Shown: positions 48,600-58,091, counted from the stretch's first letter. The stretch is DNA of 64,000 nt from Maribacter orientalis (GCF_900109345.1 NZ_FNZN01000002.1:310001-374000); one strand, 5' to 3'. Notes: generated by a model from the sequence alone, not told the origin. Translations and numbers: made by a program.

Positions 48600-50216
48600 T
48601 TAGAATGCGTACCGTTGTGGTCCGCCTCTTCTAATTTCCTCCGTGGCATAACTTTCATACTTTTTAAAGTTTTCCCTAAAGGCATTTGTCAATTTAAATG
48701 CTGTGGTGTAATATTTTTCATCATTGTTCCAAGTTGCTCTCGGACTCAAAACAGATGTTGGCACACCAGGACATTCCCTAGGCTGAGCAACTCCGAATAC
48801 CGAATGAATATGATATCTATCATAAGAGTACAAACCTAAATCACCATTCAAGGCAGCAGATATCATAGCTCTGGTATATTTTAACTTCATTCGTGTTCCA
48901 ATTCCGTATGGGCCTCCGGTCCAACCAGTATTCACCAACCAAACGTCTACACCAGACTCCTTCATTTTCTTACTCAACATCTCAGCATATTTCGTTGGAT
49001 GCAATGGCATAAATGGAGCACCAAAGCATGCAGAAAAAGAAGGTACCGGCTCTACTACCCCAGCTTCTGTACCCGCAACTTTAGCCGTATAGCCTGATAT
49101 AAAATGATATGCAGCTTGACTAGGAGTTAGCTTGGATATTGGAGGTAACACCCCAAATGCATCGGCAGTTAAAAAGAAAATATTTTTAACATTCTTACCA
49201 ATTGATGGCTGCTGTATGTTATCAATATGATAAATAGGATAACTAACTCTAGTATTCTGAGTAATAGAGGTATCGGCAAAATCGACATTGCCTTTGTCAT
49301 CCAATACTACATTTTCTAAAATAGCACCTGGTTTTATAGCTCCGTAAATTTCAGGCTCTTGCTCTTCAGATAAATTAATCACTTTAGCATAGCAACCGCC
49401 TTCAAAATTAAAAACGGTATTTCTACTCGTCCAACCATGTTCATCATCACCAATTAACTTTCTATTCGGATCCGTTGATAAGGTTGTTTTACCTGTGCCA
49501 GATAATCCAAAAAAGATAGCCGTATCGCCATCTTCACCTACATTCGCCGAACAATGCATTGGCAAGGTTTCTTTATAAACCGGTAAAATAAAGTTCAGCG
49601 CTGAGAAAATACCTTTCTTGATTTCACCAGTATAACCGGTACCACCAATAAGTGCGATTTTATCAGTAAAGTTTAGTATCGCAAAATTATGCTGTCTTGT
49701 TCCGTCTAGTTCTGCATCTGCCATAAACCCTGGAGCGTTGATAACAGTCCACTCAGGAGTGAAATCTTCTAGCTCAGCTTCTGTAGGGCGCAAAAACATA
49801 TTATAAGCAAACATATTAGACCACGGATACTCGTTTATGACCCTAATATTTAATTGGTAATCAGGATCTGCACATGCATAACTATCCCTAACGAAAAGTT
49901 CCTTTTGATTTAAGTAGTCTATAACCTTTGAATATAACGAATCAAATTTTTCCTTTTCAAACGGAATATTAATATTTCCCCACCATACTTTATCTTTTGT
50001 AATATCATCTTTTACGATAAAACGATCCATAGGAGACCTACCTGTAAATTCCCCTGTATTGACTGCAAGCGTACCATTGCTAGTTTCAACTCCCATATCC
50101 ATTTCTAGAGAAACCTTCTGCAGTTGTTCGGGGTCTTCTTGGTAATGAAAATTAGAATGTGTTATCCCATATTTTTTTAGGGATATTGTATTCGCATTTG
50201 TTGTTGAGCTTTTCAT
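48600..50216 (-). CDS. pckA: Phosphoenolpyruvate carboxykinase (ATP)
   Basis: 538 residues, normal length. It converts oxaloacetate and ATP to PEP, CO2 and ADP, the entry step of gluconeogenesis. The kinase-1a loop GLSGTGKTTLS (about 235-245), kinase-2 LIGDDEHGW (about 258-266), TGEFTGRSPMDRFIV near the N-terminus, and the metal/oxaloacetate site around YTGEIKKG are all present. It is monocistronic, with a 249-base AT-rich upstream gap in which no TAnnTTTG box could be found. Confidence 0.97.
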   Translation of the reverse strand: MKSSTTNANTISLKKYGITHSNFHYQEDPEQLQKVSLEMDMGVETSNGTLAVNTGEFTGRSPMDRFIVKDDITKDKVWWGNINIPFEKEKFDSLYSKVIDYLNQKELFVRDSYACADPDYQLNIRVINEYPWSNMFAYNMFLRPTEAELEDFTPEWTVINAPGFMADAELDGTRQHNFAILNFTDKIALIGGTGYTGEIKKGIFSALNFILPVYKETLPMHCSANVGEDGDTAIFFGLSGTGKTTLSTDPNRKLIGDDEHGWTSRNTVFNFEGGCYAKVINLSEEQEPEIYGAIKPGAILENVVLDDKGNVDFADTSITQNTRVSYPIYHIDNIQQPSIGKNVKNIFFLTADAFGVLPPISKLTPSQAAYHFISGYTAKVAGTEAGVVEPVPSFSACFGAPFMPLHPTKYAEMLSKKMKESGVDVWLVNTGWTGGPYGIGTRMKLKYTRAMISAALNGDLGLYSYDRYHIHSVFGVAQPRECPGVPTSVLSPRATWNNDEKYYTTAFKLTNAFRENFKKYESYATEEIRRGGPQRYAF

Positions 50217-50465
50217 GCTTTTGAAAATTTAATCAAGTAAAACTAAAAAAATAAAAGGTGACCCCTTGATTTTCAAAGCTTATTTAGCCCTAATTCTCGT
50301 CGAAATACGAATTCAATTAAAGAATGATGAAATTTAAAAAAATTCGCAACTAAATTATTCCTTTTATTACATTATTTTAAACTATACCGCATTTAAAATG
50401 CATTATTGTAAATTTTGATACGATATTTTAAGAAATAAATAAAATTATTGCTTTTTAATATAACT

Positions 50466-51599
50466 TTATTTTTTTAACAATTTAAAATATTCAGTCGTTT
50501 TAGCAGTCAACAAGCCTGCAGCATGCTTCATATTATAAGCAAGATCTTTAGTATAATCCTGTATTTCAAATACATCAAAAATACCTCGCTTTTTCAGTTC
50601 CTCTTTTTCTATTGCCAGCTTTCCACAAACAGCTATTACCGGAATATTTTCACGAGCACCTAAGGCAAGAACACCTTGAATTAACTTCCCATTCAATGTC
50701 TGTTCATCAATTTTGCCTTCTCCCGTAATTAAATAATCGAAACGCTCTTTGCTCAATAAATCATTTACACCTGAAAGCTCTAACACAAAATCAATCCCAC
50801 TAAAATAATTTGCTCCAAGAAAAGTTTTAAGTCCATATGCTACACCACCTGCAGCACCAGAACCTGGTAACTTAGCATTTTGAAAATTATACTTTTTAAA
50901 TACTATTCTATCCAAATTTTTTAGGCCAAAATCCAATTCTTTAATCATCTGTTCTGATGCTCCTTTTTGTGCAGCATAAACATGTGCCGCACCGTTTTCA
51001 CCAAATAAGGGATTTGTAACATCATTTATGGCAAAAAACTTAACCTGCTTTAAACCTTCTAAAACATCTGTATCATCAATAGATTTAATTTGACTCAAAC
51101 TAGCACCAGTTGCTTTAAGCTTCTTACCATTTTCATCTAAGAAAGAATACCCTAAGGCTTGTGCTATACCAATTCCGGCATCATTAGTTGCACTTCCGCC
51201 CAAACCTATATACACATTTTTTATACCTTTTTGAACAGCATCCTTTATTTGTAGTCCTGTACCAAATGTACTTGTCAACATAGGGTTTCTGTCTTCCGGA
51301 GTAAGCAGCTCCATACCAGACGCATTTGCTAATTCAACAAATGCCGAATTAGCTTCTTGACTATATAGGTAGTACGACTGTATTGGTTTCCCTATCGGAT
51401 TTTCACTAATTACCTGAACTGAAACACAAGGTTTATAATGTGCTACAGCATTCATAAAACCATCACCGCCATCAGAGGCTTTAATGTAATGTGAAGTAAA
51501 TTCAACTCCTGCTTTTTCAACACCTGCAATAAAAGCCTTAGACACTTCCTCGCTTGTTAATGAGCCTTTAAATTTATCAGGGATAAGCAATAGTTTCAT
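50466..51599 (-). CDS. Glycerate kinase (GlxK/GarK family)
   Basis: 377 residues. Start MKLLLIPDKFKGSLTSEEV is the family signature, followed by SDGGDGF near residue 43-49, GLGGSATNDAGIG (about 130-142) and GSGAAGGVAYGL. It phosphorylates D-glycerate, probably to 2-phosphoglycerate, feeding glycolysis. Its start overlaps the stop of the DASS transporter gene (ATGA), so the two form an operon; the transporter may import glycerate or a related carboxylate. Confidence 0.93.
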   Translation of the reverse strand: MKLLLIPDKFKGSLTSEEVSKAFIAGVEKAGVEFTSHYIKASDGGDGFMNAVAHYKPCVSVQVISENPIGKPIQSYYLYSQEANSAFVELANASGMELLTPEDRNPMLTSTFGTGLQIKDAVQKGIKNVYIGLGGSATNDAGIGIAQALGYSFLDENGKKLKATGASLSQIKSIDDTDVLEGLKQVKFFAINDVTNPLFGENGAAHVYAAQKGASEQMIKELDFGLKNLDRIVFKKYNFQNAKLPGSGAAGGVAYGLKTFLGANYFSGIDFVLELSGVNDLLSKERFDYLITGEGKIDEQTLNGKLIQGVLALGARENIPVIAVCGKLAIEKEELKKRGIFDVFEIQDYTKDLAYNMKHAAGLLTAKTTEYFKLLKK

Positions 51600-53065
51600 T
51601 TTTTCAGATTTTGTGGGAAACTATCAATAGTAATATCCCATAATTCTGGGAGTACAAAATATACGAAAAATGTTAATATAAATATTGATATTATATTCAT
51701 AATGAAGCCTTTACTCACCATATCGGGAATTCTTAAATATCCTGAACCAAAAACAACAGCATTAGGAGGCGTCGCGACCGGAAGCATAAAAGCACATGAG
51801 GCCGCCACCGCCGCACCGACCATTAATACAAATGGATGTACATCTATTGTGAGTGCCATTGGCGCCAATACCGGCAATAACATGGCGGTAGTTGCAAGAT
51901 TTGACGTTATTTCAGTTAAAAAATTAACCGCAGCAATCAAAACTAAAACTAAAACCAAAATTGGCAATCCGGCAAGGGATGTCATCTGACTTCCAATCCA
52001 AGTTGCTAGTCCGCTTTCTTCAAATCCTTTTGCTAAAGCCATACCCCCACCGAAAAGTAAAATAATACCCCAAGGCATTTTTACGGCTTCTTCCCAATTT
52101 ATTAATTGTTCTCCTTTTTTCTTTGAAGGAATTAAAAATAAAACAATAGCAAAAAATATAGCAATTATCGTATCATCTAAACCAGGTAATAATTTTTGCA
52201 ATAAAAAAGAACGGGTAATCCAACAGAAAGCTGTTAAGGCAAAAACAAAAGCCACTACTTTCTCTTCGTAACTAATTGTACCAAGCTTTGACAATAGCCG
52301 TTTTATCTCCTCTTTACCACCAGGAAAAGTCTTTTGTTTGAAGGTAAAAGCATATTTTGTTAAATACTTCCAACATATGAATATTAATATGACAGATATT
52401 GGCAGTCCAAAAACAAACCATTGCATGAACGTTATTTCATAGCCATAGGTATCTAAAACCACGCCGGCCAACACCAAGTTTGGCGGTGTGCCAATTAACG
52501 TTGCCAAACCACCAATAGAGGCGCTATACGCTATTGCCAACATTAAAGCCTTACCAAAAGTCTGGTTTTCGTCTTCAACCGTATCTGGATTATCTTGTAG
52601 TTGTTTGATTATTGCCAAACCTATTGGCAGCATCATGACAGCAGTTGCCGTATTCGATATCCACATCGATAAAAATGCGGTTGCCACCATAAAACCAAGA
52701 ATTATTTTTCGAACATCAGAACCTATCAAATTAATTATGTTCAACGCAATTCTACGATGTAGATTCCATTTTTCGATAGCTATGGCAATAATGAAACCAC
52801 CCATATATAGAAATACGTATTTATGTCCGAAAGAACCAGAAGTGGCCGATAAATCTAATCCGCCAGAAAGTGGAAATAGTACTATCGGAAGTAATGCGGT
52901 AACAGCAATCGGAATTGCCTCCGTTATCCACCAAATAGCAATCCAAATTGTTGATGCCAATACGGCATTGGCTTGCTCAGAAAGCCCTTCTGGATGAAAA
53001 AAGAAAAGAATGAAGAAAAAAGAAACCGGACCTAAAACAAGCCCTAATAATTTTGTTTTACCCAT
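51596..53065 (-). CDS. DASS (SLC13-type) sodium/carboxylate symporter
   Basis: 489 residues with about 11-12 helices. The paired sodium-site motifs of the divalent anion:Na+ symporter family are visible: ISNTATAVMMLP (about 133-144) and TSNLATTAMLLP near 390. GTPPNLVLAG and ATPPNAVVFGSGY also fit. Typical substrates are succinate, malate, citrate or sulfate. Coupling to glycerate kinase through a 4-base overlap suggests a three- or four-carbon acid, an inference only. Confidence 0.92.
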   Translation of the reverse strand: MGKTKLLGLVLGPVSFFFILFFFHPEGLSEQANAVLASTIWIAIWWITEAIPIAVTALLPIVLFPLSGGLDLSATSGSFGHKYVFLYMGGFIIAIAIEKWNLHRRIALNIINLIGSDVRKIILGFMVATAFLSMWISNTATAVMMLPIGLAIIKQLQDNPDTVEDENQTFGKALMLAIAYSASIGGLATLIGTPPNLVLAGVVLDTYGYEITFMQWFVFGLPISVILIFICWKYLTKYAFTFKQKTFPGGKEEIKRLLSKLGTISYEEKVVAFVFALTAFCWITRSFLLQKLLPGLDDTIIAIFFAIVLFLIPSKKKGEQLINWEEAVKMPWGIILLFGGGMALAKGFEESGLATWIGSQMTSLAGLPILVLVLVLIAAVNFLTEITSNLATTAMLLPVLAPMALTIDVHPFVLMVGAAVAASCAFMLPVATPPNAVVFGSGYLRIPDMVSKGFIMNIISIFILTFFVYFVLPELWDITIDSFPQNLKK

Positions 53066-53120
53066 TTGTGTGCCATTATGAGTTGAAAATACATCTTTCT
53101 TAGCTCTAACCTACTTTCTT

Positions 53121-53513
53121 CTATTTTAAAACTTTTGATTTCACTATACCAAATAGCATTAAGCCCCAAGCAATTATTAAGAAAACACCCCCTATTGGGG
53201 TAACTATACCGAACATTTTAAAATCGAATTGCATTAAATCATTCAACGCCAAAATATAAATAGAAAAGGAAAATAAAACTACCCCAATTACCACGCATAG
53301 ATATATAGGTCTTTTTGATTTGAGCATGCTATCGGGCAGCAAAGCTAGAACAAATAGAAAAAATGCATGATACATTTGATAGCGAACACCTGTTTCAAAT
53401 GTCGCAACCGCATCTAAATCGACTAAATTTTTTAACCCATGTGCGCCAAAAGCACCAAGAACAACTGCCAACATACCGAACAAGCATGCAGTACTCAAAA
53501 TTGTTTTTTTCAT
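53121..53513 (-). CDS. DUF423 (YgdD-like) membrane protein
   Basis: 130 residues from the ATG at 53513; the frame runs 22 codons upstream, but DUF423 proteins begin close to this Met. Four hydrophobic helices; the signature LGAFGAHGLKN and FETGVRYQMYHAFFLF are diagnostic. The molecular role of the family is unknown. It lies 55 bases upstream of the DASS gene and may be cotranscribed with it. Confidence 0.9.
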   Translation of the reverse strand: MKKTILSTACLFGMLAVVLGAFGAHGLKNLVDLDAVATFETGVRYQMYHAFFLFVLALLPDSMLKSKRPIYLCVVIGVVLFSFSIYILALNDLMQFDFKMFGIVTPIGGVFLIIAWGLMLFGIVKSKVLK

Positions 53514-53594
53514 AACTTTTTCTATAACTTTCTTTATAAATGTAACAATTTGATACCTTAGTATTTTGTTACCAATCAAAAATACTGAAATCGG

Positions 53595-54968
53595 ATGATG
53601 CGAAAAATTCTTGTTATAGGTGCTGGTAAGTCTACCTCATATTTGTTAGATTATCTTTTAGGAAAAGCTGAAGAAGAAAAATTAGAAATAACCATTGGTG
53701 ACATTAATCCGTCAGCTATACCAGCCACCGTCGCCGGCCATAAACACTGCTCAGTAATTGGGCTTGACATATTTAACAAAACGGAAAGAACAAATGCTAT
53801 TGCAAATGCAGACATTGTTATTTCAATGCTGCCTGCACGATTTCATATTAAAGTAGCTGAAGATTGTGTTGTTCATAAAAAACACTTGGTAACAGCTTCT
53901 TACGTTAGTCCAGAGTTACTTGCTCTTGATGAAAAAGTTAAGCAAAATGGATTAGTATTTATGAATGAAATCGGCCTTGACCCCGGTCTTGACCATATGA
54001 GTGCCATGGAAGTCATTGACCGTATTCGAGATAAAGGTGGAAAAATCATACTATTTGAATCATTTTGTGGCGGATTGGTTGCACCGGAACATGACAATAA
54101 CCTATGGAATTATAAGTTTACTTGGAACCCAAGAAATGTTGTTCTTGCAGGGCAAGGTGGCACCGCCAAATTTATTCAAGAAGGTACTTATAAGTACATA
54201 CCTTATCACCGCCTTTTTAGGCGTACAGAGTTTTTCGAAATTGAAGGTTATGGACGTTTTGAAGGCTATGCCAATCGTGATTCTTTAGGCTATAGAGAAG
54301 CTTACCGACTGCAAAATGCCTTAACCCTATATAGAGGAACTATGCGTCGTGTTGGCTTCTCTAAGGCATGGAATATGTTTATACAATTAGGTGCTACCGA
54401 TGACACATACACCATTGAGAATTCTGAAAAGATGAGCTACAGAGAATTCATCAACCTGTTCTTACCATATTCGCCAACCGATTCAGTAGAATTGAAACTT
54501 AGACACTATTTAAAATTAGACCAAGATGATATTCGATGGGACAAATTACTAGAGTTAAATATATTTGATCATACAAAGTTTATTAATATTCCTAATGCCA
54601 CACCTGCCCAAGCTTTACAGAAAATACTGGAAGATAGCTGGACGCTTAAAGCAGAAGAAAAGGATATGATTGTTATGTACCATAAATTTGGATACGAACT
54701 AAATGGCGAAAAGAAACAAATAGACTCTAAGTTAGTTGTCATTGGTGAAAATCAAACTTTCACAGCAATGGCAAAAACAGTTGGATTGCCTGTAGCGATG
54801 GCCGCACTAAAAATATTGAATGGAAAAATTACCACCCCAGGCGTACAGATTCCTATTTCGAAAGAAGTCTACAAACCTATTCTTGAGGAATTAAAAACAT
54901 ACGGTGTCAAATTTAAAGAATATGAAGTGCCTTATTTAGGGTATAACCCTAATTCTGTAATTAACTAA
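53595..54968 (+). CDS. Saccharopine dehydrogenase family oxidoreductase
   Basis: 457 residues. N-terminal Rossmann fold with GAGKSTSYLLDYL (about 9-21) and MLPARFHIKVAEDCV; the LYS9/LKR-SDH-like C-terminal domain contains NEIGLDPGLDHMSAME (about 124-139), ESFCGGLVAPEHDNN and YKFTWNPRNVV, which are hallmarks of glutamate-forming saccharopine dehydrogenase. The enzyme would split saccharopine to glutamate and aminoadipate semialdehyde in lysine degradation. No lysine-ketoglutarate reductase gene is adjacent. Two consecutive ATGs (53595, 53598) make the exact start ambiguous. An Lrp-type regulator follows by 61 bases. Confidence 0.9.
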   Translation: MMRKILVIGAGKSTSYLLDYLLGKAEEEKLEITIGDINPSAIPATVAGHKHCSVIGLDIFNKTERTNAIANADIVISMLPARFHIKVAEDCVVHKKHLVTASYVSPELLALDEKVKQNGLVFMNEIGLDPGLDHMSAMEVIDRIRDKGGKIILFESFCGGLVAPEHDNNLWNYKFTWNPRNVVLAGQGGTAKFIQEGTYKYIPYHRLFRRTEFFEIEGYGRFEGYANRDSLGYREAYRLQNALTLYRGTMRRVGFSKAWNMFIQLGATDDTYTIENSEKMSYREFINLFLPYSPTDSVELKLRHYLKLDQDDIRWDKLLELNIFDHTKFINIPNATPAQALQKILEDSWTLKAEEKDMIVMYHKFGYELNGEKKQIDSKLVVIGENQTFTAMAKTVGLPVAMAALKILNGKITTPGVQIPISKEVYKPILEELKTYGVKFKEYEVPYLGYNPNSVIN

Positions 54969-55029
54969 TCCTTTTTAACTATCACATTGAAACCAAATAG
55001 GTATTTTTATGTTTAAATTGACATAAGAC

Positions 55030-55500
55030 ATGAAAGCACCCACTTCTTTGGCTAAAATTGATGGAATAGATAAAAAGATTTTAAGGTTTTTAATGGCAGA
55101 TGCACGAAAACCCGTATTGGAAATCGCAAGAAGTATCGGAATATCTGGTGCTGCAATACATCAACGCTTAAGAAAACTGGAAGCATCGGGACTATTATCA
55201 GGTTCTAAATTTATTGTTAATCCTAAATCGTTAGGGTATACTACCATGGCTTATATAGGCATTTATTTAGACAAGGCGATGAGCAATCCTATGGCTGTCA
55301 AACAACTTGAAAAAATACCTGAAGTTTTAGAATGTCATTACACCACGGGTAACTGGTCTATTTTAATTAAAGTTTTATGCAGGGACAATGAACACCTAAT
55401 GCAGGTTTTGAACAAGGAAATTCAAGCCATAGAAGGTGTTTCTAGAACAGAAACTTTTATTTCCTTAGCGCAACAAATAGACCGACAAATCAGTATATAA
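55030..55500 (+). CDS. Lrp/AsnC-family transcriptional regulator
   Basis: 156 residues. Helix-turn-helix at about 10-60 (DGIDKKILRFLMADARKPVLE, ISGAAIHQRLRKLEASGLLSG) and the RAM ligand-binding domain at about 75-150 (AYIGIYLDKAM, HYTTGNWSILIKV). It senses amino acids and binds DNA as an oligomer. Placement right after a lysine-catabolism gene suggests it may regulate that gene, or alanine dehydrogenase nearby, but no operator was identified. A perfect hairpin terminator follows its stop codon directly. Confidence 0.93.
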   Translation: MKAPTSLAKIDGIDKKILRFLMADARKPVLEIARSIGISGAAIHQRLRKLEASGLLSGSKFIVNPKSLGYTTMAYIGIYLDKAMSNPMAVKQLEKIPEVLECHYTTGNWSILIKVLCRDNEHLMQVLNKEIQAIEGVSRTETFISLAQQIDRQISI

Positions 55501-55537
55501 AAGTAAAAACCTTCCCATATTGGGAAGGTTTTTACTT
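55501..55537. terminator. Bidirectional terminator after the Lrp gene
   Basis: AAGTAAAAACCTTCCCA / TGGGAAGGTTTTTACTT, a 17-bp perfect stem with loop TAT, starting at the base after the stop codon. A-rich and T-rich flanks serve both convergent genes. Confidence 0.92.
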
Positions 55538-55556
55538 TTATATAAGATGGTTTTTC

Positions 55557-56252
55557 TTAATCTCTACCTCCAAAAACTTGAAGTCCCCAATATACCAATG
55601 TCGCCAAAGAACCAATGGCTGCGACCAAATAGGTTCTTGCAGCCCATTTTAGTGCATCTTCAGAACCTTTATATTCTTGTGGAGTAACAACGTTTTTATT
55701 CTTCAACCATGCCAGAGCACGATTACTCGCATCATACTCTACCGGTAAGGTTACAAAACTAAACAATGTAGCTAAGCCCATCATAACAAGACCTGCAACT
55801 GCAACCCAATATCCTAAACCTATACCAGCTGCTCCACCTAAGACCAAACCTCCAAAAACCACCCACATAGACATTCCAGAAGTTACGCTAACTATAGGTA
55901 CTAATTTCGAACGCATACCTAACCATTCATAAGCCTGCGCATGTTGTACCGCGTGACCACATTCGTGTGCAGCAACTGCAGCTGCAGAGGCATTTCTTTG
56001 GTTATATACACCTTCACTTAAATTAACTGTTTTGTTCTTCGGATTGTAGTGATCCGTTAGCATTCCTGGAGTAGAAATTACCTTAACATCGCGAATACCG
56101 TGGTCCGCTAACATTTTTTCTGCAATTTCAGCTCCGCTCATTCCATTTTGCAAATGCACCTTGGAATAAAACTTAAACTTACTTTTTAATTTACTGCTTA
56201 CTAACCAGCTCACCAAAGCAATGGCTCCGATTAATATATAATATCCCATCAT
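55557..56252 (-). CDS. YugP-type zinc metallopeptidase
   Basis: 231 residues. N-terminal membrane helix, then the metal motif HECGH at residues 96-100 (HExxH type) and several hydrophobic segments (about 118-170, 205-225). The motif GVYNQRNASAAAVAAHECGHAVQHAQ is typical of the Zn-peptidase_2/YugP family, membrane proteins related to M48-like proteases. The substrate is unknown; membrane protein quality control is plausible. The start could be Met1 or Met2. Confidence 0.9.
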   Translation of the reverse strand: MMGYYILIGAIALVSWLVSSKLKSKFKFYSKVHLQNGMSGAEIAEKMLADHGIRDVKVISTPGMLTDHYNPKNKTVNLSEGVYNQRNASAAAVAAHECGHAVQHAQAYEWLGMRSKLVPIVSVTSGMSMWVVFGGLVLGGAAGIGLGYWVAVAGLVMMGLATLFSFVTLPVEYDASNRALAWLKNKNVVTPQEYKGSEDALKWAARTYLVAAIGSLATLVYWGLQVFGGRD

Positions 56253-56387
56253 AACGTTTCAATTTTTAAATCAACTAAATATACTTAAAGATTCGCTTTC
56301 TCAAGAAAATCTACTTGCAGTAAAGCAAAAACCCCGCCAAATTCCTTTCAGACTTTGTGGGGTATATTTTACTGACAAAATGTACGT

Positions 56388-57488
56388 TTAGGCAATCACT
56401 TCTTCCCAACCGAAGGCTTCAATTATCTCTTGATAAACTACTTCTCCCTTAACTATATTCAACCCTTTCTTTAATGATGCATCTTTCTCACAAGCTGCCT
56501 CCCAACCTAGGTTTGCTAATTTTAGCGCGTAAGACAAGGTTACATTTGTCAATGCCATTGTTGATGTATAAGGTACAGCACCGGGCATATTAGCTACGGA
56601 GTAATGCACTACATCATCAATAATATAAATAGGATCTTCATGCGTTGTTGGTCTAGTAGTTTCGACACAACCACCTTGATCTACGGCAACATCGACTATC
56701 ACCGTACCGGGGCGCATTTCTTTTAACATATCTCTGGTAATTAAATTTGGTGCCTTGGCTCCTTTTAACAATACACCACCAATAATTAAATCATGCGTTT
56801 TAATAAGTCTTCTAATATTGAACTCGTTTGAGAATTCAGTAACAACATGTGGAGGCATTACATCATTTACATAACGCAAACGTTTCATATTAATATCCAT
56901 AATGGTTACATGAGCGCCCAAACCTGCTGCCATTTTCGCAGCTTGCACACCTACAACACCGGCACCCAACACTAAAACTTTACCTGGCGCTACACCAGGT
57001 ACACCACCTAAAAGTACTCCACGACCCTTAGCCGGCTTTTCCAAGTATTTTGCACCTTGTTGTATGGCCATTCTACCAGCAACTTCAGACATAGGGGTCA
57101 AAAGCGGCAATGTACCCTCTTCATCTTCTACCGTTTCATAAGCTATACAGACCGCTTTCTGCTTTATCATCGCTTTGGTCAAGGCTTCACTTGAGGCAAA
57201 ATGGAAATATGTAAAGAGTATTTGCCCTTCTTGAATTAAATCATATTCTTCGGCAATGGGCTCCTTTACTTTTACAATCATTTCGCTCATGGCATAAACC
57301 TGACCTATTGTATCTAATATAATAGCTCCTGCCTGTTGGTAATCTTGATTAAAAAAACCACTGCCTTCACCAGCCTCAGACTGGACATATACTTTGTGGT
57401 TGTTCTTTACCATTTCGAAAACTCCGGCTGGCGTCATACCTACCCTGCTTTCATTGTTCTTAATTTCCTTTGGAATACCAACTATCAT
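56388..57488 (-). CDS. ald: Alanine dehydrogenase
   Basis: 366 residues, matching the 360-375 usual for Ald. It catalyses the NAD-linked reversible deamination of L-alanine to pyruvate and ammonia. N-terminal IGIPKE-type start (MIVGIPKEIKNNESRVGMTP), substrate region VKVKEPIAEEYDLI and FTYFHFASS with its His, and the NAD motif VLGAGVVGVQAAKMA (about 170-184) are present; SVANMPGAVPYTST is a further signature. It is monocistronic with a -7 box 51 bases upstream. Confidence 0.95.
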   Translation of the reverse strand: MIVGIPKEIKNNESRVGMTPAGVFEMVKNNHKVYVQSEAGEGSGFFNQDYQQAGAIILDTIGQVYAMSEMIVKVKEPIAEEYDLIQEGQILFTYFHFASSEALTKAMIKQKAVCIAYETVEDEEGTLPLLTPMSEVAGRMAIQQGAKYLEKPAKGRGVLLGGVPGVAPGKVLVLGAGVVGVQAAKMAAGLGAHVTIMDINMKRLRYVNDVMPPHVVTEFSNEFNIRRLIKTHDLIIGGVLLKGAKAPNLITRDMLKEMRPGTVIVDVAVDQGGCVETTRPTTHEDPIYIIDDVVHYSVANMPGAVPYTSTMALTNVTLSYALKLANLGWEAACEKDASLKKGLNIVKGEVVYQEIIEAFGWEEVIA

Positions 57489-57539
57489 GATGTGTCATTT
57501 TATGTTACACTGCAAAACTGAAGCTATTTAATCAGATAT

Positions 57540-57547
57540 CAAACATA
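57540..57547 (-). promoter_or_regulatory. Predicted -7 box for ald
   Basis: Minus-strand TATGTTTG matches TAnnTTTG, 51 bases before the ald start codon, implying a leader of about 45 bases. Confidence 0.5.
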
Positions 57548-57602
57548 AAATCGATAAAAGGCAGGGGTTAATTGTCAAAAAAAGATATTTTTTAAATCAT
57601 AT

Positions 57603-57620
57603 CCCCTATTTTTTTAGGGG
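57603..57620 (-). terminator. Possible terminator after the SemiSWEET gene
   Basis: Perfect inverted repeat CCCCTA / TAGGGG with a six-base loop, 9 bases after the SemiSWEET stop. The following T-run is weak and interrupted, so termination is uncertain. Confidence 0.4.
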
Positions 57621-57629
57621 GTGCGTATA

Positions 57630-57926
57630 TTATTTATATTTTATTTTCATTATTACCATCAAAACTGATAGGGTAGCCGTAATAATATTAGCCGCAATTA
57701 TAGGTAGACTATTAATATAAAAACCATAAACAACCCAAAGTAAAAGTCCTATTAAGAGTACTGTATACATTGATAAAGAAATATCTTTAACTGATTTATT
57801 TTTCCATGTTTTATATACCTGAGGAACAAATGCCGATGTAGTTAACGTTACGGCAACCAGTCCCAAAATTTCTATGTTTTCAATCGATAGTCTTTTGTTG
57901 TTTCCTTGCGAGTTTAGCTTAGTCAT
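57630..57926 (-). CDS. SemiSWEET (PQ-loop) transporter
   Basis: 98 residues with three transmembrane helices, the minimal half-transporter that dimerises to move sugars across the inner membrane. The PQ motif is Pro35-Gln36 in AFVPQVYKTWKNKSVKDIS, and LLLWVVYGFYINSLPIIAANI carries the conserved Asn in helix 3. The first 14 residues are a polar extension. The substrate cannot be assigned. It is flanked by hairpin-rich non-coding DNA on both sides. Confidence 0.9.
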   Translation of the reverse strand: MTKLNSQGNNKRLSIENIEILGLVAVTLTTSAFVPQVYKTWKNKSVKDISLSMYTVLLIGLLLWVVYGFYINSLPIIAANIITATLSVLMVIMKIKYK

Positions 57927-57962
57927 CAGTTAATCAAGTATCCCGAACTGGTAATTAACTAC

Positions 57963-58076
57963 GTCGTGCCTTCTCGTAAAGACGACAATACTAAAAAAAT
58001 AATTGCGAGTGTGCGGAACAATCTGTTAGTTTTGTGCACTAAACCTACAGATCACTTCGCTTTGCTCGTGATGACG
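57963..58076. repeat. Hairpin-rich non-coding element, REP-like
   Basis: In the 165-base gap between leuS and the SemiSWEET gene. GTCGT...ACGAC (57963-57986) forms a small hairpin. A larger imperfect hairpin is built from ATTGCGAG (58002-58009), AACAATCTGT and the opposed ACAGATCACTTCG ... CTCGTGATGACG (ending 58076). The CGTCAT...GCGAG / CTCG...ATGACG signature resembles degenerate interspersed palindromes found in many bacterial genomes. Copies elsewhere cannot be tested here. Confidence 0.45.
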
Positions 58077-58091
58077 TAATTAGGAAGATGT

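Noticed and set aside
50217-50465. Possible small RNA or riboswitch in the 249-base gap before pckA
   Set aside because: The gap is very AT-rich, with no stable hairpin, known riboswitch consensus or TAnnTTTG box that I can see.
52488-52997. 169-codon open frame antisense to the DASS transporter gene
   Set aside because: It is a mirror of hydrophobic codons in a well-supported membrane protein gene, with no promoter of its own.
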